Assembly: GCA_009691905.1 (NCBI GenBank)
Contig: SIAF01000010.1
Span: 1 to 35,398 of the forward strand
Direction: 5' to 3'
DNA length: 35,398 nt
DNA from: Planctomycetaceae bacterium
GTDB taxonomy: Bacteria; Planctomycetota; Planctomycetia; Planctomycetales; Planctomycetaceae
Shown: positions 1 through 9,410 of the stretch, one piece after another
Position numbering within the stretch: position 1 is the stretch's first letter
Layout of the letters: the number at the start of each line of letters is the position of its first letter
The notes under the pieces: model-generated
The model's database searches: none
Seen by the model: only the letters and a program-made list of their open reading frames with translations
Told to the model about the DNA's origin: nothing
Translations under genes and position numbers: made by a program

Positions 1-6
1 TGAGCC

Positions 7-69
7 AGCGAGCCGCCGGGTTTACCCCGGCGGGCCGTCGTACCGGTGGGGTAAACCCACCGGCTCGCT
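7..69. repeat. Paired-hairpin inverted element (two inverted half-units enclosed by an outer stem)
   Basis: Outer stem AGCGAGCC (7-14)/GGCTCGCT (62-69); hairpin 1 CCGCCGGG-TTTAC-CCCGGCGG (13-33); hairpin 2 CCGGTGGG-GTAAA-CCCACCGG (43-63); cores GGGTTTACCCC and GGGGTAAACCC are reverse complements. Confidence 0.85.
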
Positions 70-1534
70 ATCCCAGCAGCTCGCGGATGACATCACCACC
101 GCCCACGAGAGGGGCGGGGCGACCGGGGGACGCCAGCAGTTCTTCCCGCGCATCGACACCCAGCAGGTGGTACGCGGTACACAGCACATCTTTGGGATCG
201 ATCGGGCGATCGATCACTTCCGCCGCCGTCGCGTCGGTCGCACCGAGCACTTGCCCGCGCGGGACGCCAGCCCCTGCGAACAACTGGCAATAGGCGCGCG
301 ACCAATGATCGCGGCCCGGTGCGCCCGCGCCCGATGCAAAGAATCGTGGTGTGCGGCCGTGCTCGCTGAGGCACAGCACGAGCGTGTCATCCAGCAGGCC
401 GCGACTCTCCAGGTCGCCCAGCAGCGTCGCGAACGCGCGGTCGAATGCGGGCAACAGAAACGCACGTAACCGCGAGTGATGGTCGTAGTGCGTGTCCCAG
501 CTTTCGTCGGTTTGTCCGAATTCGTCCCAAACGACGGTGACCAGTTTGACCTCGGCCTGCAGCAATCGTCGGGCGGCAAGACACGCCTGCCCGAACAGCG
601 TCATCCCGTACGCTTCACGCAGGGATTCAGGTTCGCGTTCGATCTGCAGTGCCTCGCGCACCTGAGGCGTTGCCAGAAACTCGAACGCGCTTTCCCGCTG
701 GCGGATGTAACCACTGCCCGCCGGAGAGCGTTCGATCTCGGCACAACGCTGTTCGAACTGGGTCAGCAGCGATCGGCGGCGATCGAGCGTGTCGAGCGTC
801 AAATCGACCGTCCCGCTGGAACCGAACTCGAAACGTCCGTCGGGTGTGATCGCGCGAAACGGATCCCCCAGCGGCGCTTCGCCGCGGAATTCGGTCCACA
901 GCGGATCGTAGGCCGGCCCGAGAAATCCGCCGAACGTGCCGGCCCGCTTGTTCGGGCGTGCGAACAGGCTTTGCCGCCAGGGAAGCATCACGTTGGCCGG
1001 CACGCCGCGGGGTTGGGCGCCGAATTGCCCCCGACGTGCGAAGTAATCGACGACGCTGCCCAGGTACGGCCACTGATCGGGGTGCCGCTGCCGGCCTTCG
1101 ATCCGTTCGGTGTCGGGATTGCCGGTCAGCGTGTAGGCGGCCGAGTGGATGTTCCACGGATGCGACATCGAGCGGACCAGCGTGCCTCGATCGAGGATCT
1201 GCGCCGAGAGGGGCAGATGCTCGCAGATAGCCACTCCCGGCAGGCAGGTCGCGATCGACCCAAATTCACCCCGAATCTCGGCCGGGGCCTGTGGCTTGGG
1301 ATCGAACGTGTCGAGCTGACTCCAGGCACCGTAGATGTAAAGCACCAGGCAGCGTTTCGCGCGCCCGAACCCAGGCAGCGCGGCCGTTTTCGAGTGAACA
1401 GGACGGGCATCGGCTGTTCGGCCGCCTGCGAAACCCGTCAGGCCGCACAGGCCCAGCGCACCGCTGCGCAATAACTCGCGCCGATGGAGCCGCCCGGATT
1501 TCCAGCGTTCGGACCCGAGGATTTGCAACATCAC
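68..1534 (-). CDS. DUF1501 domain-containing protein, Tat-like N-terminus
   Basis: 488-aa ORF; RRELLRSGALGLCGLTGFAGG signal, LDTFDPKP, NIHSAAYTLTGN, SEHGRTPRF and GRDHWSRAYC typical of planctomycete DUF1501 proteins. Confidence 0.92.
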   Translation of the reverse strand: MMLQILGSERWKSGRLHRRELLRSGALGLCGLTGFAGGRTADARPVHSKTAALPGFGRAKRCLVLYIYGAWSQLDTFDPKPQAPAEIRGEFGSIATCLPGVAICEHLPLSAQILDRGTLVRSMSHPWNIHSAAYTLTGNPDTERIEGRQRHPDQWPYLGSVVDYFARRGQFGAQPRGVPANVMLPWRQSLFARPNKRAGTFGGFLGPAYDPLWTEFRGEAPLGDPFRAITPDGRFEFGSSGTVDLTLDTLDRRRSLLTQFEQRCAEIERSPAGSGYIRQRESAFEFLATPQVREALQIEREPESLREAYGMTLFGQACLAARRLLQAEVKLVTVVWDEFGQTDESWDTHYDHHSRLRAFLLPAFDRAFATLLGDLESRGLLDDTLVLCLSEHGRTPRFFASGAGAPGRDHWSRAYCQLFAGAGVPRGQVLGATDATAAEVIDRPIDPKDVLCTAYHLLGVDAREELLASPGRPAPLVGGGDVIRELLG

Positions 1535-1605
1535 CGCGCCCCTGCTGCTGCATTGCCGGTCGAAACATCAACAATCGTCGATAATACCGGCCCGGACCGG
1601 TCGCA

Positions 1606-2658
1606 TCAATTCGTAGGTGTCTGCGGCGCGGGTGCCGGTCGGCCGCGCAGGGGCGCCGGGCAGCAGTCTTCAGGGCAGACGTCGTGATTGGCAGGGTATT
1701 GGCCGATCGCACTGCGTTCGCAGCGGCCTGAGAGTCGTTCTTCGATCAGCTCGCGAATCATGCGCACGAACAGTGCATGCGTTCCGACGGTCCCGGCGCG
1801 GACCATTCGCAGCCCCAATTCGTCGGCGAGGTGACGGGCTTCGTAATCGAGGTCGTACATGACTTCCATGTGGTCCGACAGGAACCCGATCGGCATGATG
1901 ACGAGGTGGCGAACGCCTGCCGCATGCGTTGCCCGCAGGTGGTCGAGAACATCGGGCTCGAGCCAGGGATCTTCCGGTCGGCCGCTACGACTCTGGTAAA
2001 CCAGTTTCCAGCGGTCGGGCATGACGCCGGACGCCTCGGCGGTCAGCCGGCACGCCTCGCGCAACTGTCGTTCGTAGTCGCAGTTGCGCGACATCGACAA
2101 CGGAATGCTGTGCGCGGTGAAAGCGACTTCGACACGCGGCAACGCCGCAGACGGCAGCCGGGCCAGCGCCGATTGCAGTCGATCGGCGCTGGCCGTGACG
2201 AACAGCGGGTGGTTGTAAAAGACTCGCAGCTTGTCGATTTGGGGCACCGGCTCGGGCAAATCGCCCTGCGCCCGTTGGATATCTTCGCGGTACTGGCGGC
2301 AGCCCGAATACGACGAATAGGCCGAGGCAACGTACGCCAAGGCCCGTTTGACCCCGTCGGCCGCCATCTGTTTGAGCGTTTCCGACAGCAGCGGGTGCCA
2401 GTTGCGATTGCCCCAATAGATCGGCAATGTGATGCCATAACCGTCGAGTTCGGGCCGCAGCGCGGCAATCAGCGCGCGCATCTGGGCGTTGATCGGGCTG
2501 ACTCCATCGAAATGCTCGTAATGGGCGGCGACCTCGAGCATCCGCTCGCGCGGGACGTTTTTGCCGCGCAGCACGTTCTCGAGAAACGGCAACACGTCGC
2601 CCCGTTGTTCGGGGCCGCCGAATCCGACGATCAGAAGGGCATCGTAAACTGGCTCCAA
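1606..2658 (-). CDS. hemH: Ferrochelatase (proto- or coproporphyrin type)
   Basis: MEPVYDALLIVGFGGPEQRGDVLPFLENV N-terminus; VAFTAHSIP, YQSRSG, LVIMPIGFLSDHMEV motifs; Cys-rich C-terminus. Confidence 0.93.
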   Translation of the reverse strand: MEPVYDALLIVGFGGPEQRGDVLPFLENVLRGKNVPRERMLEVAAHYEHFDGVSPINAQMRALIAALRPELDGYGITLPIYWGNRNWHPLLSETLKQMAADGVKRALAYVASAYSSYSGCRQYREDIQRAQGDLPEPVPQIDKLRVFYNHPLFVTASADRLQSALARLPSAALPRVEVAFTAHSIPLSMSRNCDYERQLREACRLTAEASGVMPDRWKLVYQSRSGRPEDPWLEPDVLDHLRATHAAGVRHLVIMPIGFLSDHMEVMYDLDYEARHLADELGLRMVRAGTVGTHALFVRMIRELIEERLSGRCERSAIGQYPANHDVCPEDCCPAPLRGRPAPAPQTPTN

Positions 2659-2764
2659 AACGCATACTCCTGCGGGAAAGTCAGAGAATCACCTGGCGCG
2701 GCCTTCGGCCGCAACCCAAGGGAAAACCACGGATTTCACGAATCACACGGATGACTGTGGATGA

Positions 2765-2838
2765 GCAAAGGAAACGATGCGGTGCCGCAATGCAAAGTGA
2801 CCCTTCAGGGGGCTCACGCCCCCCGCTCGCCTGCTCAA
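2765..2838 (+). repeat. Dispersed ~73-bp repeat, copy 1
   Basis: gcaaaggaaacgatgcggtgccgcaatgcaaagtgacccttcagggggctcacgccccccgctcgcctgctcaa; near-identical to the reverse complement of 32519-32591; contains GGGGGC-TCAC-GCCCCC hairpin. Confidence 0.9.
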
Positions 2839-3159
2839 TCGTCCTGTGCTGCAGGAGCCCCTCTCCCTGCGTCTTTCTGCTTGCTCCTGTTCCTATTGTA
2901 GACCCTCAGTCAAAGCTTGTTGAGTGTGTCGATCGTTCGGGCGCGGCAAACTGATCTGACCAGTGAAACGCTGCGGCGCAGACTCGAAATGCGGAAGTCC
3001 CGACAGGGGTTAAGGGATTCGCGCAAAACGGTTGTACAGCACGGGGCAGAAACGCTGTTCGCGTTGCAGCGGGCAATCCGATTCCAGAGGGTGCAGGCAT
3101 GGAGTGCCGACTCTCTCGCACGGAAGCGGATGGTATCTCACGGTACCAGACCCCGATCT

Positions 3160-3207
3160 CGATTCCGAACTCCCCCGATTCCGAACTCCCCCCGACTCGC
3201 AACTTCC
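3160..3207. repeat. 16-bp tandem repeat CGATTCCGAACTCCCC (two exact copies plus a degenerate third)
   Basis: Exact copies at 3160-3175 and 3176-3191, then CGACTCGCAACTTCC. Confidence 0.85.
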
Positions 3208-3318
3208 GGGGCGGCCGCGATTTGACCGCGACCGTCGCCGACTCCGCAGGATGGAGCCAGTCTCAGCGCGTTTCGACGCCGCGCCTTCACTCCTCGGTCG
3301 TACAAGGATCGCCGACGC

Positions 3319-4338
3319 ATGCAGCGACTCAAGCAACTCTGGCAGCTCCGCAAATACTGTAAACTTCCGCACGGCGCCGTGCGGATGAACTGCCTGGCGG
3401 CCCTGATCGGGCTGATGGCCTTCGGGATTCTGGTCCTGAGTTTTCATGCGACCCCGGCCGGCGCCGGCCTCGACGCGGCGAGCCTGGCCGGCCCGCAGTT
3501 GACAACCGGCCCCGCCCCGGTCATTGCCTCGACGACGGGCGGGGGCACGGGGCTGTCGTCGTTGTCGATGGACGAGATCAACCAGCGCATTCAGGGGGCG
3601 ATTCACGGCAGCAAACTGGCGATGCAACTGCACGTGGCGCTGCTGGAAGTCGGCAAACAACGGCTCGAAAACTTTCCGGATTACACGGCGACCTTTTTCA
3701 AGCAGGAGAAGGTCGACGGCGACGACCTGCAGGAACTGCAGACGCTCCAGTTGAAGCTGCGGCACAAGCCGTTCAGCGTTTACATGAAATGGCTCGAGGG
3801 GGGCGACGTCGGGCGGCAGGTGCTGTACGTTGAAGGCGAATACGAAAACAGGATGCTCGTCAAGTTCGGCGGAGCGAAGGCCAGGCTGCTGCCGATTCTG
3901 AAGCTCGAGCCGACCGGCGCTCTGGCGATGAAGGAATCCCGCCATCCCATCGTCGAGATGGGCCTGCTGCAACTCTCAGAGCTGATCATCAAGTATCGCA
4001 AACGCGATCTGGGGCTCAAAGACGGCGTTCGCTGGCAGATGCTGGCCGACCAGAAGGTCATGGACCGCGACTGCCATTGCTTCATCGTCGAATACGACAG
4101 CAAGGAAATCGAACCCGTTTATCGCAAGTCGATCACCTACATCGACAAGGAATTGTCGATTCCGATCTGCGTCAGGAGTTATGGCTGGCCCGAAGCCGAC
4201 TCGCTCACCGCCGATCCGCAAACGCTCGATGCCGAGACACTCATCGAATACTACGGCTACAAAGACGTCGAATTCGAAAGCCGGCTGACGGCCAGCGACT
4301 TCGACAAAGCAAATGCCGAGTACAAATTTCGACGATAG
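3319..4338 (+). CDS. DUF1571 domain-containing exported protein
   Basis: 339 aa; hydrophobic N-terminal segment; NFPDYTATFFKQEKVDGDDLQELQTLQLKLRHKPFSVYMKWLEG...GREVLYVEGEYENRM-type DUF1571 signature. Confidence 0.85.
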   Translation: MQRLKQLWQLRKYCKLPHGAVRMNCLAALIGLMAFGILVLSFHATPAGAGLDAASLAGPQLTTGPAPVIASTTGGGTGLSSLSMDEINQRIQGAIHGSKLAMQLHVALLEVGKQRLENFPDYTATFFKQEKVDGDDLQELQTLQLKLRHKPFSVYMKWLEGGDVGRQVLYVEGEYENRMLVKFGGAKARLLPILKLEPTGALAMKESRHPIVEMGLLQLSELIIKYRKRDLGLKDGVRWQMLADQKVMDRDCHCFIVEYDSKEIEPVYRKSITYIDKELSIPICVRSYGWPEADSLTADPQTLDAETLIEYYGYKDVEFESRLTASDFDKANAEYKFRR

Positions 4339-4453
4339 TGTCCTGGTGGCCCTGACCCGCTGTGTCGCCCGGCACGTAGCAGGTTGACGTCGACGAGTTC
4401 GATGGGCAACGCTTACCCCCCGGGGTATGATCGCTTCCACTCGGAGGTGATGC

Positions 4454-5851
4454 ATGCTGTCGCGTGTCGTGGTTGCCGCGGCGTTCGTCTGGCTGCTGTG
4501 CGCGGGACGTGTCCCGGCGGCAGAACCGACACGCCCCAATTTGATCGTCCTGCTGTGCGATGATCTTCGTGCCGACTGCCTGGGCTGCGCTGGGCACCCC
4601 AAGCTGAAAACGCCGCACATCGATCGGCTGGCTGCCGAAGGGACGCGTTTTCGCAACGCGTTCGTCACCACGTCGATCTGTTGCGTTTCGCGCGCCAGCT
4701 TCATCACCGGGCAATTCGCGCGCCATCACAAGGTGGCTGACTTTGCGACGCCGCTGCCACCCGGGTCATTGCAGGCCGCCTGGCCCGCCATTTTGAAACG
4801 AGCCGGCTACCGCACGGGCTGCTTCGGCAAATGGGGGCTGGGGGGTGTCGAGCCGCGCGAGGTGTTCGACGCCTGGGATGCGTGGGGCGGGCAGGGGGAA
4901 TATTTCCACGAGGTCGACGGCGAGCAGGTTCACAATTCGGAGTACCTGGCGCGGCGGGCGGTGGAATTCCTGAGATCGGGGCCACCCGATAAGCCGTTTT
5001 GCCTGCTGGTGTATTACAAATCGCCCCACGACCCCCTGCAGCCCGACCCGCGTGATGCGGGGCTGTTTCGCGACGACGTAATCGAGGTTCCCGCGACGTA
5101 CAGCCTCGCGGCGTTCGAAGCGATGCCCGAATTCATTCGCGTTTCAGAAGGGCGCACGCGGGCGATCAAGGCGCATCCCACACCCGAGGCGTATCAGGAA
5201 TTCGTCAAGCAATACCTGCGCCTCGTGGCGGGAGTCGATCGTTCGGTCGGGAAGATTCGCGATGCTCTGGACGAATTGCGACTGGCCGACAATACGGTGA
5301 TCACGTTCAGCTCGGATAACGGTTTCTTCCTGGGCGAACACGGCCTGTCGCACAAGTGGCTGATGCACGAAGAGTCGATCCGCATCCCGCTGATTGTTCG
5401 CGACCCGCGCCTGCCGGCCGCGCGGCGCGGGCAGACGAATGACGAACTGGTGCTCAACATCGATGTGGCCCCCACGCTGCTCGATCTGGCTGGTGCCAGG
5501 ATTCCTGATTCGGTCGACGGTCGCAGTCTCGTATCGCTCCTGAGCGGCGAGCCGGTCAAGTGGCGAACCGATTTTTTTTACGAGCATCACTTTCACAACG
5601 CCGGGACAATCCCGCGCACCGAGGGAGTGCGCACCAGAGATTGGAAGTACATCACCTACTTCGACGTAAACCCGGCTTATGAAGAGCTGTACGACTTGAA
5701 ACACGACCCGCATGAAAAACGTAACCTCGTCAATGACCCGGCGCAGCGCGAACGGCTGGATCGGTTGCGACGCCGCTATCAGGAGTACGTCTCGCAACTC
5801 GGCCCGGCGGTGTTGCCACCGGGGCCGCCCCCGAAGCCAGTCGGTAGATGA
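4454..5851 (+). CDS. Sulfatase (arylsulfatase-like), exported
   Basis: RPNLIVLLCDDLRADCLGCAGHPKLKTPHIDRLAAEG, TTSICCVSRASFITGQ, GFFLGEHGLSHKWLMHEESIRIPLIV. Confidence 0.93.
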   Translation: MLSRVVVAAAFVWLLCAGRVPAAEPTRPNLIVLLCDDLRADCLGCAGHPKLKTPHIDRLAAEGTRFRNAFVTTSICCVSRASFITGQFARHHKVADFATPLPPGSLQAAWPAILKRAGYRTGCFGKWGLGGVEPREVFDAWDAWGGQGEYFHEVDGEQVHNSEYLARRAVEFLRSGPPDKPFCLLVYYKSPHDPLQPDPRDAGLFRDDVIEVPATYSLAAFEAMPEFIRVSEGRTRAIKAHPTPEAYQEFVKQYLRLVAGVDRSVGKIRDALDELRLADNTVITFSSDNGFFLGEHGLSHKWLMHEESIRIPLIVRDPRLPAARRGQTNDELVLNIDVAPTLLDLAGARIPDSVDGRSLVSLLSGEPVKWRTDFFYEHHFHNAGTIPRTEGVRTRDWKYITYFDVNPAYEELYDLKHDPHEKRNLVNDPAQRERLDRLRRRYQEYVSQLGPAVLPPGPPPKPVGR

Positions 5852-5898
5852 TCGGCTCGCTCGGCTGAAAATTCTTTCCGCTGCGCCGGTAAACACGA

Positions 5899-7842
5899 AT
5901 GAACTCCCTGACGAATTCGCTGCGTGTGACGCTGGTTGTCGGCGGCATGGTTTTGTTTCCAGCCGCGCTGCCGGCCGCTGAGCCTTTTTGCATCCAGGTC
6001 GTCGATGCCGAAACCGGTCGCGGCGTGCCGCTGGTCGAGCTGAAGACGGTCAACGACATCCGTTATTACACCGACAGTCAGGGAGTCGTGGCGTTTGATG
6101 AACCGGGGCTGGAGGGGCAATCGGTGTTCTTCCACGTGAAGAGCCACGGGTACGAATTTGCCAAAGATGGCTTCGGGTTTCGCGGCAAGGCGCTGACGGT
6201 GACTCCCGGCGGTAGGGGAAAACTGGAAATCAAGCGACTGAACATCGCCCGGCGACTGTACCGCGTCACCGGCGCGGGCATCTATCGCGACAGCCTCTTG
6301 TGCGGCATGAAAGCGCCGATCCGCGAGCCGCTGCTCAATGCGCAGGTGACGGGATCGGACAGCGTGGTCAACGCGTTCTATCGGGGAAAGATCTACTGGT
6401 TCTGGGGCGACACCAATCGGCCGAGTTATCCATTGGGAAATTTTCACGTCCCCGGTGCGACGTCGCTGACGCCGGAGCACGGAGGACTCGATCCGAACGT
6501 CGGTGTCGATCTTGAGTATTTTGTCGATGAAAAAGGGTTCGCCCGCCCGACCGCGCAATTGCCGGGCGAGGGGCCGACCTGGATTTTCGGCCTGACCGCC
6601 GTGCGCAACGCGGCGGGCCAGGATAGGCTGATGACCGGTTTCATGAAAGTGAAACCGCCGCTCGACGTTTACCAGCGCGGCATTGCCGAGTTCGACGACG
6701 CAACGAACTCGTTTCGCAAGCTGACCGAGTTCACGCCCGATGTGCCGCTGCACCCGGATGGGCAGCCGATGACGCTGAATAGCGAAGCGGGAGAGCACGT
6801 CTATTTTTCGGCGCCATATCCGCTCGTGCGAGTCAAGGCCGCCGCCGCATCGTTTGTCAACCTGGACGAGTACGAAGCGTATACGTGCTTGCGCGAGGGA
6901 AGCCGGTTTGAAAAACCGCAGATCGACAGCGATCCCGACGGGCGCGTGCGCTATGCGTGGAAACGGGGCACGCCGGCGGTCGGCCCGGCCGAGCAGAAAA
7001 AGCTGATCGAGCGACGATTGCTGAAGGACCACGAGGGATTGCTGCAATTGCGCGACCGCGACACGGGCAAAGCCGTGCAGGCGCACGCGGGATCGGTCTC
7101 TTGGAACGAATTCCGCAAACGGTTCGTGATGATCACGACCGAAATCGGCGGCGGTCCGTCGATGCTGGGGGAAACGTGGTATGCCGAAGCCGAGTCGCCG
7201 GTCGGCCCGTGGGTGTATGCCGTCAAGGTGGTGACCCACGACCGGTACAGTTTCTATAACCCTAAGCAGCACGCATTGTTCGACGCTTTTGGCGGCCGCA
7301 CGATCTATTTCGAGGGAACGTACACCAACACATTTTCGGGAAACCCCGATCAAACGCCTCGGTACGATTACAACCAGATCATGTATCAGCTCGACCTGGC
7401 TGACCCGCGGGTCGCATTACCGGTGGCGTTCGTATGGAGTTCGGACGCGAATCAAGACCGCATCGTTCGCACGTCGCTCCGCAGCGACGCCGATGAGGAA
7501 GACGCTCGCGAAAAGCGCCTCTTCCGACAGTTCGCCTTCTTCGCCTGCGATCGGCCCGGCGAGAAAACGATCGCCGTTTATGAGGGCGAAACCAAATCGT
7601 CCGATCCCTGCCTGCAACTCGAAAAAACCGAAACTGACGACGCCCGCGTTGAACCCCGGTTTCACGCGCTGCCCGCCGACCTCGGGCAACCCCCTTCCAC
7701 GACTGTGCCCCTGTACGAGTATCGCAGCGTCACCGGTGACAAACGCTTCTATTCGACCGATCCGAAACGGGACGATACGGGTTTTCAGCGCGGCGACAAG
7801 CCGTTGGTTCGGGTTTGGAAGAATCCGTATCGGGAACCGTAG
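5899..7842 (+). CDS. Exported hypothetical protein with N-terminal regulatory-like beta domain, propeller-like middle and DUF5648-like C-terminal segment
   Basis: 647-aa ORF, signal peptide; CIQVVDAETGRGVPLVELKTV; C-terminal PLYEYRSVTGDKRFYSTDP resembles a DUF5648-type repeat. Confidence 0.8.
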   Translation: MNSLTNSLRVTLVVGGMVLFPAALPAAEPFCIQVVDAETGRGVPLVELKTVNDIRYYTDSQGVVAFDEPGLEGQSVFFHVKSHGYEFAKDGFGFRGKALTVTPGGRGKLEIKRLNIARRLYRVTGAGIYRDSLLCGMKAPIREPLLNAQVTGSDSVVNAFYRGKIYWFWGDTNRPSYPLGNFHVPGATSLTPEHGGLDPNVGVDLEYFVDEKGFARPTAQLPGEGPTWIFGLTAVRNAAGQDRLMTGFMKVKPPLDVYQRGIAEFDDATNSFRKLTEFTPDVPLHPDGQPMTLNSEAGEHVYFSAPYPLVRVKAAAASFVNLDEYEAYTCLREGSRFEKPQIDSDPDGRVRYAWKRGTPAVGPAEQKKLIERRLLKDHEGLLQLRDRDTGKAVQAHAGSVSWNEFRKRFVMITTEIGGGPSMLGETWYAEAESPVGPWVYAVKVVTHDRYSFYNPKQHALFDAFGGRTIYFEGTYTNTFSGNPDQTPRYDYNQIMYQLDLADPRVALPVAFVWSSDANQDRIVRTSLRSDADEEDAREKRLFRQFAFFACDRPGEKTIAVYEGETKSSDPCLQLEKTETDDARVEPRFHALPADLGQPPSTTVPLYEYRSVTGDKRFYSTDPKRDDTGFQRGDKPLVRVWKNPYREP

Positions 7843-7846
7843 CTCG

Positions 7847-7996
7847 ACGTCGCGGTTGCAGCCCCGGTGCATACGGGTCGAGGCAATCGTGATCGAGGGT
7901 GATCGCCACCGACTCGTAGCCGGAGTCGGCGAGCAACGACAGCGCATCGTCCCAGCGGTGACAGGCCAGGCCGTTGGTGTTGTAGCCGAGGTGCAT
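7847..7996 (-). pseudogene. N-terminal remnant of a sugar phosphate isomerase/epimerase-like TIM-barrel gene
   Basis: MHLGYNTNGLACHRWDDALSLLADSGYESVAITLDHDCLDPYAPGLQPRR (~50 aa) starting with ATG overlapping the upstream stop (TGATG), then losing recognisable sequence next to the end of the convergent gene. Confidence 0.6.
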
Positions 7997-8619
7997 CAAT
8001 CCGGCAGCGCTTTGACCATGATATTCTTGTAGCGCGCGACGCTTTTGGGGTCGTGGGCCTGAATGGCAAAGCTCCCTTTGCTGAGCTTGCGGGTTCCGGT
8101 CACCCCTTCGGGTTCGACGTATTCGTACAACGTCTTGTCGTTGATCTTCACGGTGATCTGCTTGCCTTTGACGATGATGTGGTAGGTGTACCACTCGTTG
8201 TCTTTAACCGGGCTGCTGAACAGCTTGACGACGTTGTACAGGCTGCCCGATTTCACCGGGTCGCCTTGCGTCTGGTTGACCTGCACTTCGTACCCGTTGT
8301 TGGGAAACGTGTCTTCGTACTTTGTGTGGATGTACAGCCCCGAGTTGCTGCCGGGGGTCGTCAGGCAGTCGGCCTTGAACTCGAAATTCTTGAATTCCTG
8401 TTCGGTGAACAGGTGCGAGCGAATGGGGGGGGTCACGATTTCGCCGTTCTCGACTTTCCACTCGATTTTCTCGCTGGGCGTCCAGCCGGTCAGGTCTTTG
8501 CCGTTGAACAGTTTGACCCAGCCCTCTTCGAGCGGCTTCTCGTCGGCACCGACCACCAGGGCTGCCAGGGTGAACAGGGCGACAACGGCGGACAAAAACT
8601 GGAGACGTGAACGCTTCAT
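7996..8619 (-). CDS. DUF1080 (3-keto-disaccharide hydrolase-like) exported protein
   Basis: EGWVKLFNGKDLTGWTPSEKIEWKVENGEI, NFEFKADCLTTPGSNSGLYIHTKYED, GSFAIQAHDPKSVARYKNIMVKAL. Confidence 0.93.
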   Translation of the reverse strand: MKRSRLQFLSAVVALFTLAALVVGADEKPLEEGWVKLFNGKDLTGWTPSEKIEWKVENGEIVTPPIRSHLFTEQEFKNFEFKADCLTTPGSNSGLYIHTKYEDTFPNNGYEVQVNQTQGDPVKSGSLYNVVKLFSSPVKDNEWYTYHIIVKGKQITVKINDKTLYEYVEPEGVTGTRKLSKGSFAIQAHDPKSVARYKNIMVKALPD

Positions 8620-8654
8620 GGAGTTCTTCCTGGATGGAATGAATTTCGAGAAAA

Positions 8655-9410
8655 CTACTCGCCTGGCGCCGCTTGCCGCACCTGGACCTGCAGCGCCCCC
8701 AGCATACGGGTCAGTCGATCCTGCTTGGAATTGATCCCCATCACGTTTTCGAGCACGATCGCGCGCGGCTCGCTGCTGGGATGCAGAATCAGTCGTCCCG
8801 AGCGCAACAGGGCGTATTCGAAGACGTCGGTGATTTCCTTATCGATTTTCAGGTTCGGCGATGCATACCGCTCGAGGTTGCTGAGAACTCCGTGGTGGTG
8901 CAGCAGCTCGTTGGGGGTGACTTCCCAATAGTCGAACTGCACGTTGATGAACACCGCGAGGTAAACCAGCCCCAGGATACCGGCCACGGCAAAATAAAAC
9001 TTGGAGTTGGCCCAGGGCTCGAAGGCCGCCAGGAGCTGCGAGATGCGGGGCAGAATCTGGTCGTTCAGACGGAACACAAGCAACAGGCCCAGCACGATCG
9101 CCGCGATGCAGAAAAACAGCGTCAACGACGTCGTTCGCGGAAAGTCGAATGAAAAGACCACCAGATTCAGCGCCACGATCAAGAGAAAGATCGTCGACAG
9201 GACGTACGTGTCGTGATCCTTCACGGGATCCGCTCGGTCGGCGGCGACCGCCATGTAGATCCCGGCGGTCAGCGCCGCCAGAAACGTGGGGTAGAGAAAG
9301 ACGATTTTCGGGTACGAGACCAGAAAAACGCTCTTTGCCTTGTCTGTGTCGGGCTTGCCGGCCGCAGGAGGCGCTCCGGGAAGACCGATTGGCGGCGGGG
9401 ATTGCGACAT
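8655..9410 (-). CDS. Conserved membrane protein, several TM segments plus a soluble C-terminal domain
   Basis: Likely start MSQSPPPIGLPG at 9410, internal to the longer ORF; hydrophobic segments followed by FDYWEVTPNELLHHHGVLSNLERY. Confidence 0.75.
   Translation of the reverse strand: MSQSPPPIGLPGAPPAAGKPDTDKAKSVFLVSYPKIVFLYPTFLAALTAGIYMAVAADRADPVKDHDTYVLSTIFLLIVALNLVVFSFDFPRTTSLTLFFCIAAIVLGLLLVFRLNDQILPRISQLLAAFEPWANSKFYFAVAGILGLVYLAVFINVQFDYWEVTPNELLHHHGVLSNLERYASPNLKIDKEITDVFEYALLRSGRLILHPSSEPRAIVLENVMGINSKQDRLTRMLGALQVQVRQAAPGE

Noticed and set aside
1777-2754. 325-aa plus-strand ORF
   Set aside because: Antisense to hemH.
3010-3972. 320-aa minus-strand ORF
   Set aside because: Antisense to the DUF1571 gene and an intergenic tandem repeat.
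5779-7353. 524-aa minus-strand ORF
   Set aside because: Antisense shadow of the 647-aa exported protein; no recognisable motifs.
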